A stretch of 64,000 nucleotides of DNA from Sulfurirhabdus sp043759595 (GTDB lineage: Bacteria; Pseudomonadota; Gammaproteobacteria; Burkholderiales; SMCO01): NCBI GenBank assembly GCA_043759595.1, contig JAYVLG010000054.1:1-64000 (forward strand), given 5' to 3'. Position numbers and translations under genes: made by a program. Position 1 is the stretch's first letter. Every line of letters starts with the position of its first letter. A model generated the notes under the pieces. It searched no databases. It was given only the letters and a program-made list of their open reading frames with translations, and was not told the DNA's origin. Shown in pieces: positions 17,198 through 26,104 of this stretch.

Positions 17198-18730
17198 TTA
17201 GAAACTATAACGCGCTTCCGTATAGACACGATCCTTGCTGTTATACTGTCCAAACAACCCAGTTGGTGGCCCCTCAAATATATCTGCACCTGCTGCCAAG
17301 CGCCAGTTTCCATCCACTTTCCAGGTCACTTTCAATTGGGCTGACCAGTCTTTACGGTTCAAACTCCTGACCAATAGCAGTTCTGGCTCCAACTTGGGAT
17401 GCAACGCCTGAGTGCTTAAAAGAATCGATACGCCACTTTCGGTTGTATGAGGCACGATGCCAGCATCGTGATCTGGAAACCAACGTTGAAAGAGTTGCAT
17501 ATTGAATCGAGTTTCTTTTGGAAAACTCCATTCCAATCCGACTACATAATCCAGCATATCCTGCTTCACCAAGCCATCAGCATAAGCTGTGTTCGTTGTG
17601 CTAAATAATTTGTCTTTAGTATAAATGACTTCCGCCTTGAGCAGCATTGGCCCCAAATCTTTACCCAATGTGCCACCAATCTGGTGAATCCGTTTATGGA
17701 TAGGCTCATAGGTAATTGTCTGCGTTGGCATCAAGACTACTTGACGTGCAAAAGCAGCAGAAGGGTCATTAGCTGTATAGTAAAATCCGGAAACATCCCA
17801 ACCCCCTTTGATATAAGACAAACGCGCACCATAGGCACCATCATTCAGTCCCGTGGGTTGTTTTTCGGAAGCAATCACCGTTTGAAAGCCAGCTACCGCG
17901 GGGGGATTGAGGGGATAAAACTCACTTCCTGGCTTACCGATATTATCGTAGCTCATGTAAGGTATCCACACCGCTTCAGCATGAAAATCTTCTTTGAAAT
18001 ATTCCGCTCGAGCAGCCCATTGTGGTATGCGTATCATGTCAAAATCCGGCAGTATAAACTGTCGCATATCCTTGGCGGACACCACATCGGCGAAAAACAA
18101 TCCGACCATTTCACCCCATACTATATGCTGCCGACCTACGCGAAAATCCAGATCTCCTGCTGAAAAATCTGCATAGGCTTCGCGAATCATGGCTTCGAAA
18201 CGCTGATCTTTACGCACCTCTGACGGGTAGTAGTCGGTGAGGTCGTAAATAGGATCATAATTTACACGACCACCCAACGTCCAGGCTACACCACCTGCAG
18301 TACGACCTTTGGTCGAAAGGTCCAGAGTGTTATTGAATCGAGACCAATGCTTTTTGTCTGCGTAAGTGTAAGCAAGATCATTTTGGTAAAACCCGGTAAA
18401 TTGTTGTGGTGCTGTGGCTGACTGTTTCAAGTTTGCATTTGCCTGACCGAGTGCAGGAACCTCAGGCACAACAGCTGCTGGTGCGGCTACCGTTGACTTG
18501 TCCTGCATATTGCCAGTTGGAACAATCGATTCCGTTTTCTTTGCGGGCTGTTTGGCTTCAGGTGCAGGGTCTCCGAAGAGATCGTCCATGGATTGGGCTT
18601 CGACTTTACCTTTTCCATTTTCTGCCGCAGTTGCCGTGGCTGTTGTAACCAACAAACCTAATATTAATGTTCCAACCAGCCAAGAAGACTGATTTAATAG
18701 TCGATCATTAAAACCACCCTTTTTTTCCAC
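17198..18730 (-). CDS. Outer-membrane beta-barrel protein (DUF1302-like)
   Basis: 510 residues. A signal peptide (GTLILGLLVTTATATA) is followed by an alanine/proline-rich linker with a MDDLFGDPAPEAK segment to about residue 105, then a barrel of alternating strands ending in the aromatic C-terminal YSF expected for BAM-assembled barrels. Aromatic-rich turns and RVGRQHIVWGEMVGLFFADVV resemble DUF1302-type barrels, which often accompany lipid or hydrophobic compound transport genes. It lies 10 bases after the FHA-ABC gene, so they form a two-gene operon. Cargo is unknown. Confidence 0.7.
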   Translation of the reverse strand: MEKKGGFNDRLLNQSSWLVGTLILGLLVTTATATAAENGKGKVEAQSMDDLFGDPAPEAKQPAKKTESIVPTGNMQDKSTVAAPAAVVPEVPALGQANANLKQSATAPQQFTGFYQNDLAYTYADKKHWSRFNNTLDLSTKGRTAGGVAWTLGGRVNYDPIYDLTDYYPSEVRKDQRFEAMIREAYADFSAGDLDFRVGRQHIVWGEMVGLFFADVVSAKDMRQFILPDFDMIRIPQWAARAEYFKEDFHAEAVWIPYMSYDNIGKPGSEFYPLNPPAVAGFQTVIASEKQPTGLNDGAYGARLSYIKGGWDVSGFYYTANDPSAAFARQVVLMPTQTITYEPIHKRIHQIGGTLGKDLGPMLLKAEVIYTKDKLFSTTNTAYADGLVKQDMLDYVVGLEWSFPKETRFNMQLFQRWFPDHDAGIVPHTTESGVSILLSTQALHPKLEPELLLVRSLNRKDWSAQLKVTWKVDGNWRLAAGADIFEGPPTGLFGQYNSKDRVYTEARYSF

Positions 18731-18740
18731 GGAGCTCCCC

Positions 18741-19724
18741 TTAGTCCATTATTTGGCCATCGGCCAGTTCAATTACCCTGTCAGCCATCTCCATCACCCG
18801 TGCATCGTGAGTAGAAAAGACGAAAGTCGTACCTTCTTCCTGGTTTAATTCTTTCATCAGCCGAAGAATCCCTTCACCTGTTTTATGGTCCAGGTTTGCT
18901 GTTGGTTCATCCGCTAAAACAATGCCTGGCCGAGTAGCAAGCGCACGTGCAATGGCCACGCGCTGCCGCTGCCCTCCACTTAATTCATTCGGACGATGAC
19001 GCACGTAACGTTCAAGCCCGACAACTTTCAAATAGTGCGCCACCCGTTCTTGCCGCTGTGTTTTAGTCACCTCACGCTGCTGCAATAAAGGATATTCAAC
19101 GTTCTCCCAAGCAGATAGTACCGGTAACAAATTGAAAGTCTGAAAAACAAAACCCAGTTTATTAAGCCGCAAATCTGCCAGTGCATCAGGTGATTTACCA
19201 CTGATATCTTGTCCGTCAAGCAGGATTTTTCCTGAAGTTGGCGTATCAATACAGCCAATCATGTTCAGCAATGTCGATTTTCCACTTCCTGATGGCCCTG
19301 CCAGTGCTAAAAACTCGCCTTTATTAATTGTAAGGGAAATATCACGCAGTGCAGTAACAGTCTGCTTCCCTAGCGCATACTCCTTACTGATGGCTTGAAT
19401 ATCAATGATTGCTTCTGTGGGCTCTGCCACACTTTCATCGTCATCAACAAATTCAAGCTGAAAAAAGTGAATAGCAAAATGATCGCCAATGTTTAATTGC
19501 TTCCGCTTGATTTTTTCCCCGTTAAGCAACACACCACTTCTGCTTTCCAGATCCTCCAAATAAAACAGGCCATCTTCCCAAATAATGCGGGCATGTCTAC
19601 GGCTAACACCTTTATCCAGCAACTGAATCTGGCATTCCGAAGACCTTCCAATTTTAAAATCTGCCTTATACAGGCGAAGGCGCTTTAAAAGCTGCTGATT
19701 AAACTTTATCAAAACGCTAGGCAT
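18741..19724 (-). CDS. FHA domain-ABC transporter ATPase fusion (LolD/MacB-like)
   Basis: 327 residues. The N-terminal ~95 residues are a forkhead-associated domain with the key phosphopeptide-binding residues G26-R27-S28, S41-R-R-H44 and N68-G69. Residues about 106-327 are a MacB/LolD-type ATPase: Walker A GPSGSGKST (143-151), Q-loop VFQTFNLLP, signature LSGGQ (248-252), Walker B IVLADEPT (268-275) and the switch histidine in FSTHDARV. ATPases of this class drive mechanotransmission through FtsX-type permeases, two of which are encoded at 20802-23253. An FHA domain on such an ATPase is unusual and suggests control by threonine phosphorylation. No Ser/Thr kinase is in the window. Confidence 0.9.
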   Translation of the reverse strand: MPSVLIKFNQQLLKRLRLYKADFKIGRSSECQIQLLDKGVSRRHARIIWEDGLFYLEDLESRSGVLLNGEKIKRKQLNIGDHFAIHFFQLEFVDDDESVAEPTEAIIDIQAISKEYALGKQTVTALRDISLTINKGEFLALAGPSGSGKSTLLNMIGCIDTPTSGKILLDGQDISGKSPDALADLRLNKLGFVFQTFNLLPVLSAWENVEYPLLQQREVTKTQRQERVAHYLKVVGLERYVRHRPNELSGGQRQRVAIARALATRPGIVLADEPTANLDHKTGEGILRLMKELNQEEGTTFVFSTHDARVMEMADRVIELADGQIMD

Positions 19725-19877
19725 GCGTTAACCCTCCCGCTATCACATTCGATAACTGGCGCAGATAAAACACCAGAATTTGATTTATGCGACGCATAAA
19801 CATGACCCCACTCAACATATGTCATATAATACCCGATAATCTTGAGTTATACGTTTTGGGTTAACAGGACACAATAT

Positions 19878-20735
19878 ATGGTCATGACTCCATCTGATTT
19901 TCATTCAGCCAGCCGCTTTAACCATTTCACCACACGGCGAGCTGGAACCATTCACCATGCCATGCACTTTGGACTAAATCCATTATTGGCGGTTTTCGTT
20001 GCCATACTGCTTTTGTATTTATACAAACCTGCGCAAGCTACAGAAAATACCGGTGAAGACAGTATCGCTCGTGAAACGTTAACACGGGCAGATCGCATCC
20101 GCTTCCCAGATGAAGGATTTCAAGTAGATGTAACGATCACAACAACAGAACCAGATACGGCTGAAGATGTGCGTACTTACCGGATACTCTCTAAAGGCAA
20201 TAGCTATACTTTGGTGCAAACGACCGCGCCAGCAATTGATCGTGGGCAAATATTGCTGATGCGCGATCGCGACTTGTGGGCTTTTCTGCCTAACTTATCA
20301 CAGCCCATTCGCTTGCCGCTTTCGCAAAAGTTAACGGGGCAGGTCGCAAACGGTGATTTGGCACGTGCTAATTTTGCAGGAGATTACAACCCAAAAATCC
20401 TCCGTTCAGAAAAAATCGATAACGAATCCTTTCAAGTGCTACAACTGGATGCTATTGATAATAGCGTCACTTATCGGAAAGTACTCTTCTGGGTAAATGC
20501 AAAAAACAATCGACCCTATAAAGCAGAGTTTTACGCACTTTCTGGCCGTCTCCTTAAAACAGGTTACTACCAGGAATTTCTCCCACTGGGGGGTGAAACA
20601 AGACCAACCAAACTCATAATAGAAGATTCTTTACGGCGTGGCCGGCGCTCGGTGCTTGAATATAACAACATGGTAATCAGAGATCTGCCTGATAAAATAT
20701 TTACCAAAGATTATTTAAAAAAATTAAGTCGTTAA
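19878..20735 (+). CDS. Outer membrane lipoprotein-sorting (LolA-like) periplasmic protein
   Basis: 285 residues from the ATG at 19878, chosen because AGGA sits eight bases upstream; an in-frame TTG at 19842 lacks this. An internal ATG at 19962 would give a cleaner signal peptide (GLNPLLAVFVAILLLYLYKPAQA). The mature part, from about residue 55, is a LolA/LolB-like half-barrel: RADRIRFPDEGFQVDVTI, RTYRILSKGN, QILLMRDRDLWAFLPNLSQPIRLPLSQKLTGQ, FWVNAKNNRPYKAEFYALSGR. This family is often encoded with FtsX-type permeases and may carry lipid or lipoprotein through the periplasm. It lies between the ATPase and permease genes on the opposite strand. Confidence 0.75.
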   Translation: MVMTPSDFHSASRFNHFTTRRAGTIHHAMHFGLNPLLAVFVAILLLYLYKPAQATENTGEDSIARETLTRADRIRFPDEGFQVDVTITTTEPDTAEDVRTYRILSKGNSYTLVQTTAPAIDRGQILLMRDRDLWAFLPNLSQPIRLPLSQKLTGQVANGDLARANFAGDYNPKILRSEKIDNESFQVLQLDAIDNSVTYRKVLFWVNAKNNRPYKAEFYALSGRLLKTGYYQEFLPLGGETRPTKLIIEDSLRRGRRSVLEYNNMVIRDLPDKIFTKDYLKKLSR

Positions 20736-20801
20736 GTGCAATCAATATTGCTTGAAGCCCTGTAACACCAGTATTCAGTTCAATCTGCCACGCTTCTCTA
20801 G

Positions 20802-22013
20802 TTAAATATTGTGGCGCAACGCGTCCACAACCAATAAGCGAGAAGCCCGACGTGCAGGCAATACTGCAGCCACGATGGCTGCCAGAGCCCCAATAAGCAT
20901 CGCCATTGCCACTACCCACGGCACCAGTCGAATGGTAGCAATGTAACCAATATTTGAACCGGGGGGAGGTGGCATGGGGAGGCCAAAACCCGATATCATT
21001 ACAGCAAGCCCGACGCCAATGACCACGCCGAGAAAACTCCCAACCAGGCCAAGCAAAGCATTCTCTAGCAAAACCAACTTAAAAATCTGGGTTCGGCGTA
21101 GCCCAACTGCGAGCAAGGTACCAAACTCACCTGTACGTTCATATACCACCATATTAATGGTACTGGCTACACTCAAAACCAGCATGACAAGTATAATCGA
21201 TTGTAATGCACCAAACTGGCGTCTATAAAGAGCTTCGGTCTTTTGATAAAAATCGGCCAGTTCGTACCAGGGTTTCACTGTATATCCAAGCGGGGTCAAC
21301 TTGGCTCTAACAACAGCTGCAACAGCGTCTGTTTTACTGGTATCGTCCAGCAGTACAACCACACTATGTATCGACTGAGTAAACAATAATTCCTGAGCCG
21401 CTGGCAACGATATCCTTACAGCCCTGTCATCATAATCCTTTGAAAATGTTCTGAAAACTCCAACAACCTCATATTCTAGCGTATTCAGCGCACCTTCCCG
21501 CGTATTCACCATCAAGGTGACAAAACTACCGGGCTTCAACTTCAAAGCCGCAGCAACACCTTCACCAATTACCATGCCGAATGTATCTTTTTCTTGCAAA
21601 GAGCGCCCTGCAACGATCGTTGTTGAGGTTCCCAAGCGCGCCTCCTTACCTGGCTCCACGCCTTCACCGATAATGGGTAAATCAGCACGGCCATTGTTGG
21701 CCAACCCTGAAAAACTGACCCGACTCATCACAGCCTTCACATGAGGAATAGACTGGACAATGTCCTGCACTACTTTGGGCTGCGTAATTACGTGCTTCAA
21801 CGGATCACCTTGCGCAGAATCCGCAAATCCATTCCGAAAAATCTGTATATGCCCAATCCGTGAATGAATAGTTGACTCACGTAACTGTACAAAAACATCT
21901 TCAACGAATCCGCCACTGATAATAATGGCAATCACACCTGTGATAATTGCCGCCAGCGTCAACGAAGTGCGCAAGCGATTACGGAAGATATTGCGGAAGG
22001 CGAGCTTTAACAT
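20802..22013 (-). CDS. FtsX-type ABC transporter permease (second of pair)
   Basis: 403 residues from the ATG at 22013 (MLKLAFRNIFRNRLRTS), which lies 16 bases after the upstream permease stop; a longer in-frame reading to 22121 would overlap it and lacks the family start. Topology is MacB/LolC-like: one N-terminal helix (about 17-38), a large periplasmic domain, then three C-terminal helices. The permease core shows MVVYERTGEFGTLLAVGLRR (the FtsX helix 2 and coupling loop) and LLVVDALRHNI at the C-terminus. Paired with the 22030-23253 permease, it would form a heterodimer driven by an ATPase such as the FHA-ABC protein. Confidence 0.85.
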   Translation of the reverse strand: MLKLAFRNIFRNRLRTSLTLAAIITGVIAIIISGGFVEDVFVQLRESTIHSRIGHIQIFRNGFADSAQGDPLKHVITQPKVVQDIVQSIPHVKAVMSRVSFSGLANNGRADLPIIGEGVEPGKEARLGTSTTIVAGRSLQEKDTFGMVIGEGVAAALKLKPGSFVTLMVNTREGALNTLEYEVVGVFRTFSKDYDDRAVRISLPAAQELLFTQSIHSVVVLLDDTSKTDAVAAVVRAKLTPLGYTVKPWYELADFYQKTEALYRRQFGALQSIILVMLVLSVASTINMVVYERTGEFGTLLAVGLRRTQIFKLVLLENALLGLVGSFLGVVIGVGLAVMISGFGLPMPPPPGSNIGYIATIRLVPWVVAMAMLIGALAAIVAAVLPARRASRLLVVDALRHNI

Positions 22014-22029
22014 AGGGCTTTTGCAGTCC

Positions 22030-23253
22030 TCAGATATTATGTCGCAAAGCGTTAATGATTTGAAGGCGGGACGCCTTCCAAGCTGGATACAAACCAGCCA
22101 GAGCGGTAGTAATAAACGCAATCAGAAATGCATTCATTACTACACTTAATGTCACCCGGATTTCAGCCGTGAATCCTCTCTCCATACCAGGCGGCGGGGG
22201 CATGGGTATACCAATTGCTGAGATCAACTCAGCCAATCCGTAACCAATTACCAATCCCAGAGTAGCCCCAATAAACCCCAGCAAAATTCCTTCAATGGCA
22301 AACAGCTGGAGAATTTTTTTTCGTTTGAAACCAATCGCCAGCAAAGTGCCAATCTCGCCCGTACGTTCAAGTACGTTCATTACCAGCATATTTGAAATAC
22401 TGAGCACAATAATAAAACCTATGATCAGCCGCAATACATTCATCTGCTTTGAGAACAAGGCTACCGTTTTATTGTAGAAATCCGCCTGTTGATACCATGG
22501 CACAAATTCCAGCTTGTTATCTGCTAAAAGAAAGCGTGTTCGGAACTGTGCTAGAAACGCATCCGTACGATCAGTTTCATTCAGCAGAACCAACCATGCA
22601 TGTGCCCCGCTAACACGCAAGAGTGAATTCGCAAGCCCGATAGGCAATCGTAAAGCTGCGTCATCATAGGCTTTGTTAGTGCTGGTGAAAATCCCCGTTA
22701 CCTTTGCTTCTACTGCGTTCATACCACCGCCGGAAGCCGTTGCCAGCAAAGCAACCGAATCACCTGGCTTCACATTCAGACTTCGCGACAAGCCGCGTCC
22801 CAGCAAAACTTCTTTGGCCGTCAAACTGGTTAAATCATGGCCATCTACAATATGAAGCGCCTTGCTTAGCTTCACCTCTTTTTTCGGGTCAACACCGTCA
22901 GCTACAAAAGCGAATGTTGTTTCGCCATGACTAATAAGCCCCGTCACTGACAAGCGAGGAGCGACCAGAACAACGCCCGGCATAGATTCAATTTCACTAC
23001 GCTGCGGCATATTCTCCGGCAAAATAAAACTATAAGGATTGGCAACGCCCGCATTGAGGTAGCCTGGGCGCACAACCTGAATATGACCTAGTTGCGACTG
23101 GATGGTACCTTCGCGCATTGCCCAGAAAATCCATTGAATAAAGCCATCCGCAAGAACCAGCGAAGTAACACCGATGGCAACTGTAAGCAAGGCAGCCATC
23201 GCTCGGCGTCGATTTCGAGTGAGATTACGCGCAGCAATCAACAAATTAATCAT
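22030..23253 (-). CDS. FtsX-type ABC transporter permease (first of pair)
   Basis: 407 residues with the same four-helix layout as its neighbour: helix near residues 20-40, periplasmic domain, then helices near 275-300, 325-350 and 370-395. The FtsX signature NVLERTGEIGTLLAIGFKRKK is clear, and both permeases share the odd loop IPMPPPPG before the last helix and the same C-terminal LRHNI, so they arose by duplication. They are 16 bases apart in one operon. LolCE and MacB relatives shuttle lipids or lipoproteins out of the inner membrane, which fits the LolA-like gene beside it. Confidence 0.87.
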   Translation of the reverse strand: MINLLIAARNLTRNRRRAMAALLTVAIGVTSLVLADGFIQWIFWAMREGTIQSQLGHIQVVRPGYLNAGVANPYSFILPENMPQRSEIESMPGVVLVAPRLSVTGLISHGETTFAFVADGVDPKKEVKLSKALHIVDGHDLTSLTAKEVLLGRGLSRSLNVKPGDSVALLATASGGGMNAVEAKVTGIFTSTNKAYDDAALRLPIGLANSLLRVSGAHAWLVLLNETDRTDAFLAQFRTRFLLADNKLEFVPWYQQADFYNKTVALFSKQMNVLRLIIGFIIVLSISNMLVMNVLERTGEIGTLLAIGFKRKKILQLFAIEGILLGFIGATLGLVIGYGLAELISAIGIPMPPPPGMERGFTAEIRVTLSVVMNAFLIAFITTALAGLYPAWKASRLQIINALRHNI

Positions 23254-23520
23254 GGCTTACCATTACATATTTTTAGATACACGCCAGATTTCAAACTCAT
23301 TATCTGAATAAGCTATTAAAAGATTGCAGGGTAAAAAATTTGATCTATTTTAGGATAGGCACCAAATCTTATAACACACACTATTTTTGCATTTAACGCA
23401 TCATACAACATAATGTTTGCCCAGTGACATTGCTTTCCTATGTGTATTTTTCGAACATATTAGGAGGCTTTGATCTACTCGAACACTATTATCAGTAGAA
23501 ATGATATAACATCAAAATTC

Positions 23521-25140
23521 ATGTTAGAAGAATATACAAATCAGCACTGGGATGTCATCATCGTCGGTACAGGCATGGGCGGGGCCACACTCGGTCATGC
23601 TCTGGCAAAAGCGGGGAAGCGCGTGCTTTTTTGTGAAAAAGGCAAATTTCAGGGTGCTTCCACAACACTTAAAGGTCTCTACCCTGAAGAGTTGTTCAAT
23701 CCACCCTCTGTGCCGCAACCCATGCATCAATCACTATTAGCAGATGCGGGCCGTAACTGGGAAATAATGACTGACAAGAGCATGGCTAAACCCAAAAACT
23801 ATGTTCCGTTTATTGGTTCTGGCACAGGAGGCTCCACTGCTTTATACGGTATGGCGCTGGAACGTTTTTTCCCTCAAGACTTCACCCCTCGCGCCAATCA
23901 TCCGCTAGCAACGGACAGTAGCCTGCCAGAATCCTGGCCCATCACCTATGATGAGCTTGCCCCATATTATGATGAAGCTGAAGCACTATTCAGAATTCGA
24001 GGGGATGTCGACCCCCTGCGTGACCTTCATTTCAACCCGGTGTATCAGAAGCCGCCTCCAATGACAAAAGGAAGCCATGAGCTTTTCAAGTTTCTGAAAG
24101 CGAAAGGGTATCATCCTTATCGCTTGCCCCTTGCTTGTGAATTTAAAGAAGGATGCAAATGTTGCCAAGGCTTCATTTGCCCTCTGCAATGTAAAAACGA
24201 TAGCAACCGCGTTTGTCTTGCACCTGCTCTGGAAAAATTTGACGCTCAACTCCTTGATGAATGCCAGGTCATAAGGCTGGAAGCTACAACCACAAAAATA
24301 ACAGGTGTGATCTGCAAGCGGCATGACCAGACATTTACCCTGCGTGCCAATATTGTCGTTTTAGCCGCAGGTGCGCTTTACACCCCGGGCATTCTCTTGA
24401 ATTCCACTTCAACACTCTGGCCACAAGGGATTGCCAACAACTCTGGTATGGTTGGCAAAAATCTAATGCGCCATTATGTCGATTTGCATCTGCTCAAGCT
24501 CAAAACTCGCGATTTTTCCGACAACAACTTCAAGGAACTGGCCTTCAACGATTTTTATTTTTCAACAAGCGAAAAACTGGGTTCAGTACAATCTTTCGGC
24601 GCGCTTCCACCCGCAAAATTGCTAGCGGAATCTCTCGGACACGATATACAGCAAGGCCAGATACCATTTGTCGGAATTTTTTACAAGCTATTTCAACCTA
24701 TAATGCAAAAATTTCTGGCTCACATATTGCCTCGCCGCTTAATTTTAGCTTCCGTGGTCGAGGATCTCCCTTATACAGACAATCGGGTGGAAATAGATAA
24801 AATTACTGGCCAGTTGCAGTTGTTTTATAGCATTCATCCAGACGAATTGAAGCGCATCAAACAAATGCGAAATAAGATGCATCATTTATTTAAGCCCTTC
24901 AAACCCATGCTGATTAAGCAAGCAGAAAACAATGAGCGCCTGGCTCATGTCTGCGGAACCTGCCGATTCGGTGATGACCCTTCCAAAAGTGTCCTGAACA
25001 AAGATAACAAAGCGCATGGTGTAGACAATCTTTACATCATAGACGCATCATTTTTCCCCTCAAGTGGCGGTATTAATCCAGGACTCACTATTGCAGCGAA
25101 TGCTCTGAGGGTAGCGCGAGTTATACAATCACTGTGCTAG
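23521..25140 (+). CDS. GMC-family FAD oxidoreductase with a CC-x4-C-x3-C Fe-S-type motif
   Basis: 539 residues from the ATG at 23521; a TTG at 23470 is in frame and lies only 2 bases after AGGAGG, too close for a good start. The dinucleotide fold GTGMGG is at 16-21, the GMC loop GSGTGGSTALYGMALERF follows, and the C-terminal block HVCGTCRFGDDP...NPGLTIAANALRVA carries the active-site histidine region. A cysteine cluster with C214-C215-x4-C220-x3-C224 matches the spacing of the [3Fe-4S] site I recall for bacterial FAD-glucose dehydrogenase. This suggests electron transfer to a cytochrome, not to oxygen. No gamma subunit or cytochrome partner gene is adjacent. Confidence 0.85.
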   Translation: MLEEYTNQHWDVIIVGTGMGGATLGHALAKAGKRVLFCEKGKFQGASTTLKGLYPEELFNPPSVPQPMHQSLLADAGRNWEIMTDKSMAKPKNYVPFIGSGTGGSTALYGMALERFFPQDFTPRANHPLATDSSLPESWPITYDELAPYYDEAEALFRIRGDVDPLRDLHFNPVYQKPPPMTKGSHELFKFLKAKGYHPYRLPLACEFKEGCKCCQGFICPLQCKNDSNRVCLAPALEKFDAQLLDECQVIRLEATTTKITGVICKRHDQTFTLRANIVVLAAGALYTPGILLNSTSTLWPQGIANNSGMVGKNLMRHYVDLHLLKLKTRDFSDNNFKELAFNDFYFSTSEKLGSVQSFGALPPAKLLAESLGHDIQQGQIPFVGIFYKLFQPIMQKFLAHILPRRLILASVVEDLPYTDNRVEIDKITGQLQLFYSIHPDELKRIKQMRNKMHHLFKPFKPMLIKQAENNERLAHVCGTCRFGDDPSKSVLNKDNKAHGVDNLYIIDASFFPSSGGINPGLTIAANALRVARVIQSLC

Positions 25141-25185
25141 TATGAACATATTATTTAACCCCAAAATTTAACACAAGGTTTATCC

Positions 25186-26067
25186 ATGAACAGCTATGTT
25201 TGTGCAATATGTAGCCACCACACTGAAAACCCGGGCTCCGATGAATTAGGATCATGCCGTGGCAACACAGTGCGCTTTCGTGACCAGATGTTCCACCTTT
25301 GGAAGTGTCCAAAATGTCATAGCATACATAATGTGGATCCAGTTGATTTTGCAGATATCTATCATGATTACCCACTAAACAAGCGCAAACTCGATATTTA
25401 TGCCCGGGGGACATTAAAAAACTTGTTAAAACGTCTTCAAAGTGCAGGCCTTAGTGGAAAATCAGCATCGATCCTAGATTATGGGTGCGGGAACGGCGTA
25501 TTCCTGCAGTTTCTGAAAGAAATTGGCTATCATAATATTGCTGGTTATGACCCTTTTGTCAATGAATACAAAGATTTTCCAAATACCCTATTTGATTGTG
25601 TTGTAGCAAATGATGTCATTGAACATGTACCGGATCCACGTGCCACTATCAAAGAGTGTGCATCGTTTGTAAAACCTGGAGGCTTACTTTATATCGGAAC
25701 AGCAGACTCTGAGCCAGTCAATATGAGCAACCTTGAGCCACACATAATGCGTTTGCATCAACCATTCCATCGCATCATTATCACTCAGGAAAGTTTGCAC
25801 CAGCTTGCCAAAGAAACAGGGATGGAACTCGTTAATGCATATCGTCGCTCTTATATGGATACCCTTATGCCATTCTCAAATTACCGGTTCCTGGATGAAT
25901 TCAACAGGGAACTGGGCCACACCCTGGATTTCGCCCTCGACCCAAAATCAGCCAGCATCGTTCCACGCAAGCCTATGCTTCTGTTTTATGGGCTTTTTGG
26001 TTATTTTTTTCCATCAGCCTATGAGCCCGCTGTATTACTACGCAAACCAGTTAATTCAGTTCAATAA
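25186..26067 (+). CDS. Class I SAM methyltransferase with N-terminal zinc-ribbon
   Basis: 293 residues. The N-terminal ~50 residues hold two CxxC pairs (CAICS and CPKCHS), forming a probable zinc ribbon, then the Rossmann methyltransferase core with motif I LDYGCGNGVFLQFL, the acidic end in AGYDPF, and post-I FDCVVANDVIEHVPDP. This layout matches zinc-ribbon methyltransferases found in natural product and cell-surface sugar pathways. It follows the GMC gene by 45 bases on the same strand and precedes a second methyltransferase by 37 bases. Substrate is unknown. Confidence 0.8.
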   Translation: MNSYVCAICSHHTENPGSDELGSCRGNTVRFRDQMFHLWKCPKCHSIHNVDPVDFADIYHDYPLNKRKLDIYARGTLKNLLKRLQSAGLSGKSASILDYGCGNGVFLQFLKEIGYHNIAGYDPFVNEYKDFPNTLFDCVVANDVIEHVPDPRATIKECASFVKPGGLLYIGTADSEPVNMSNLEPHIMRLHQPFHRIIITQESLHQLAKETGMELVNAYRRSYMDTLMPFSNYRFLDEFNRELGHTLDFALDPKSASIVPRKPMLLFYGLFGYFFPSAYEPAVLLRKPVNSVQ

Positions 26068-26104
26068 CCAAACCCATCCGCTTTGTTATTAAAGGAAGAG
26101 CACC

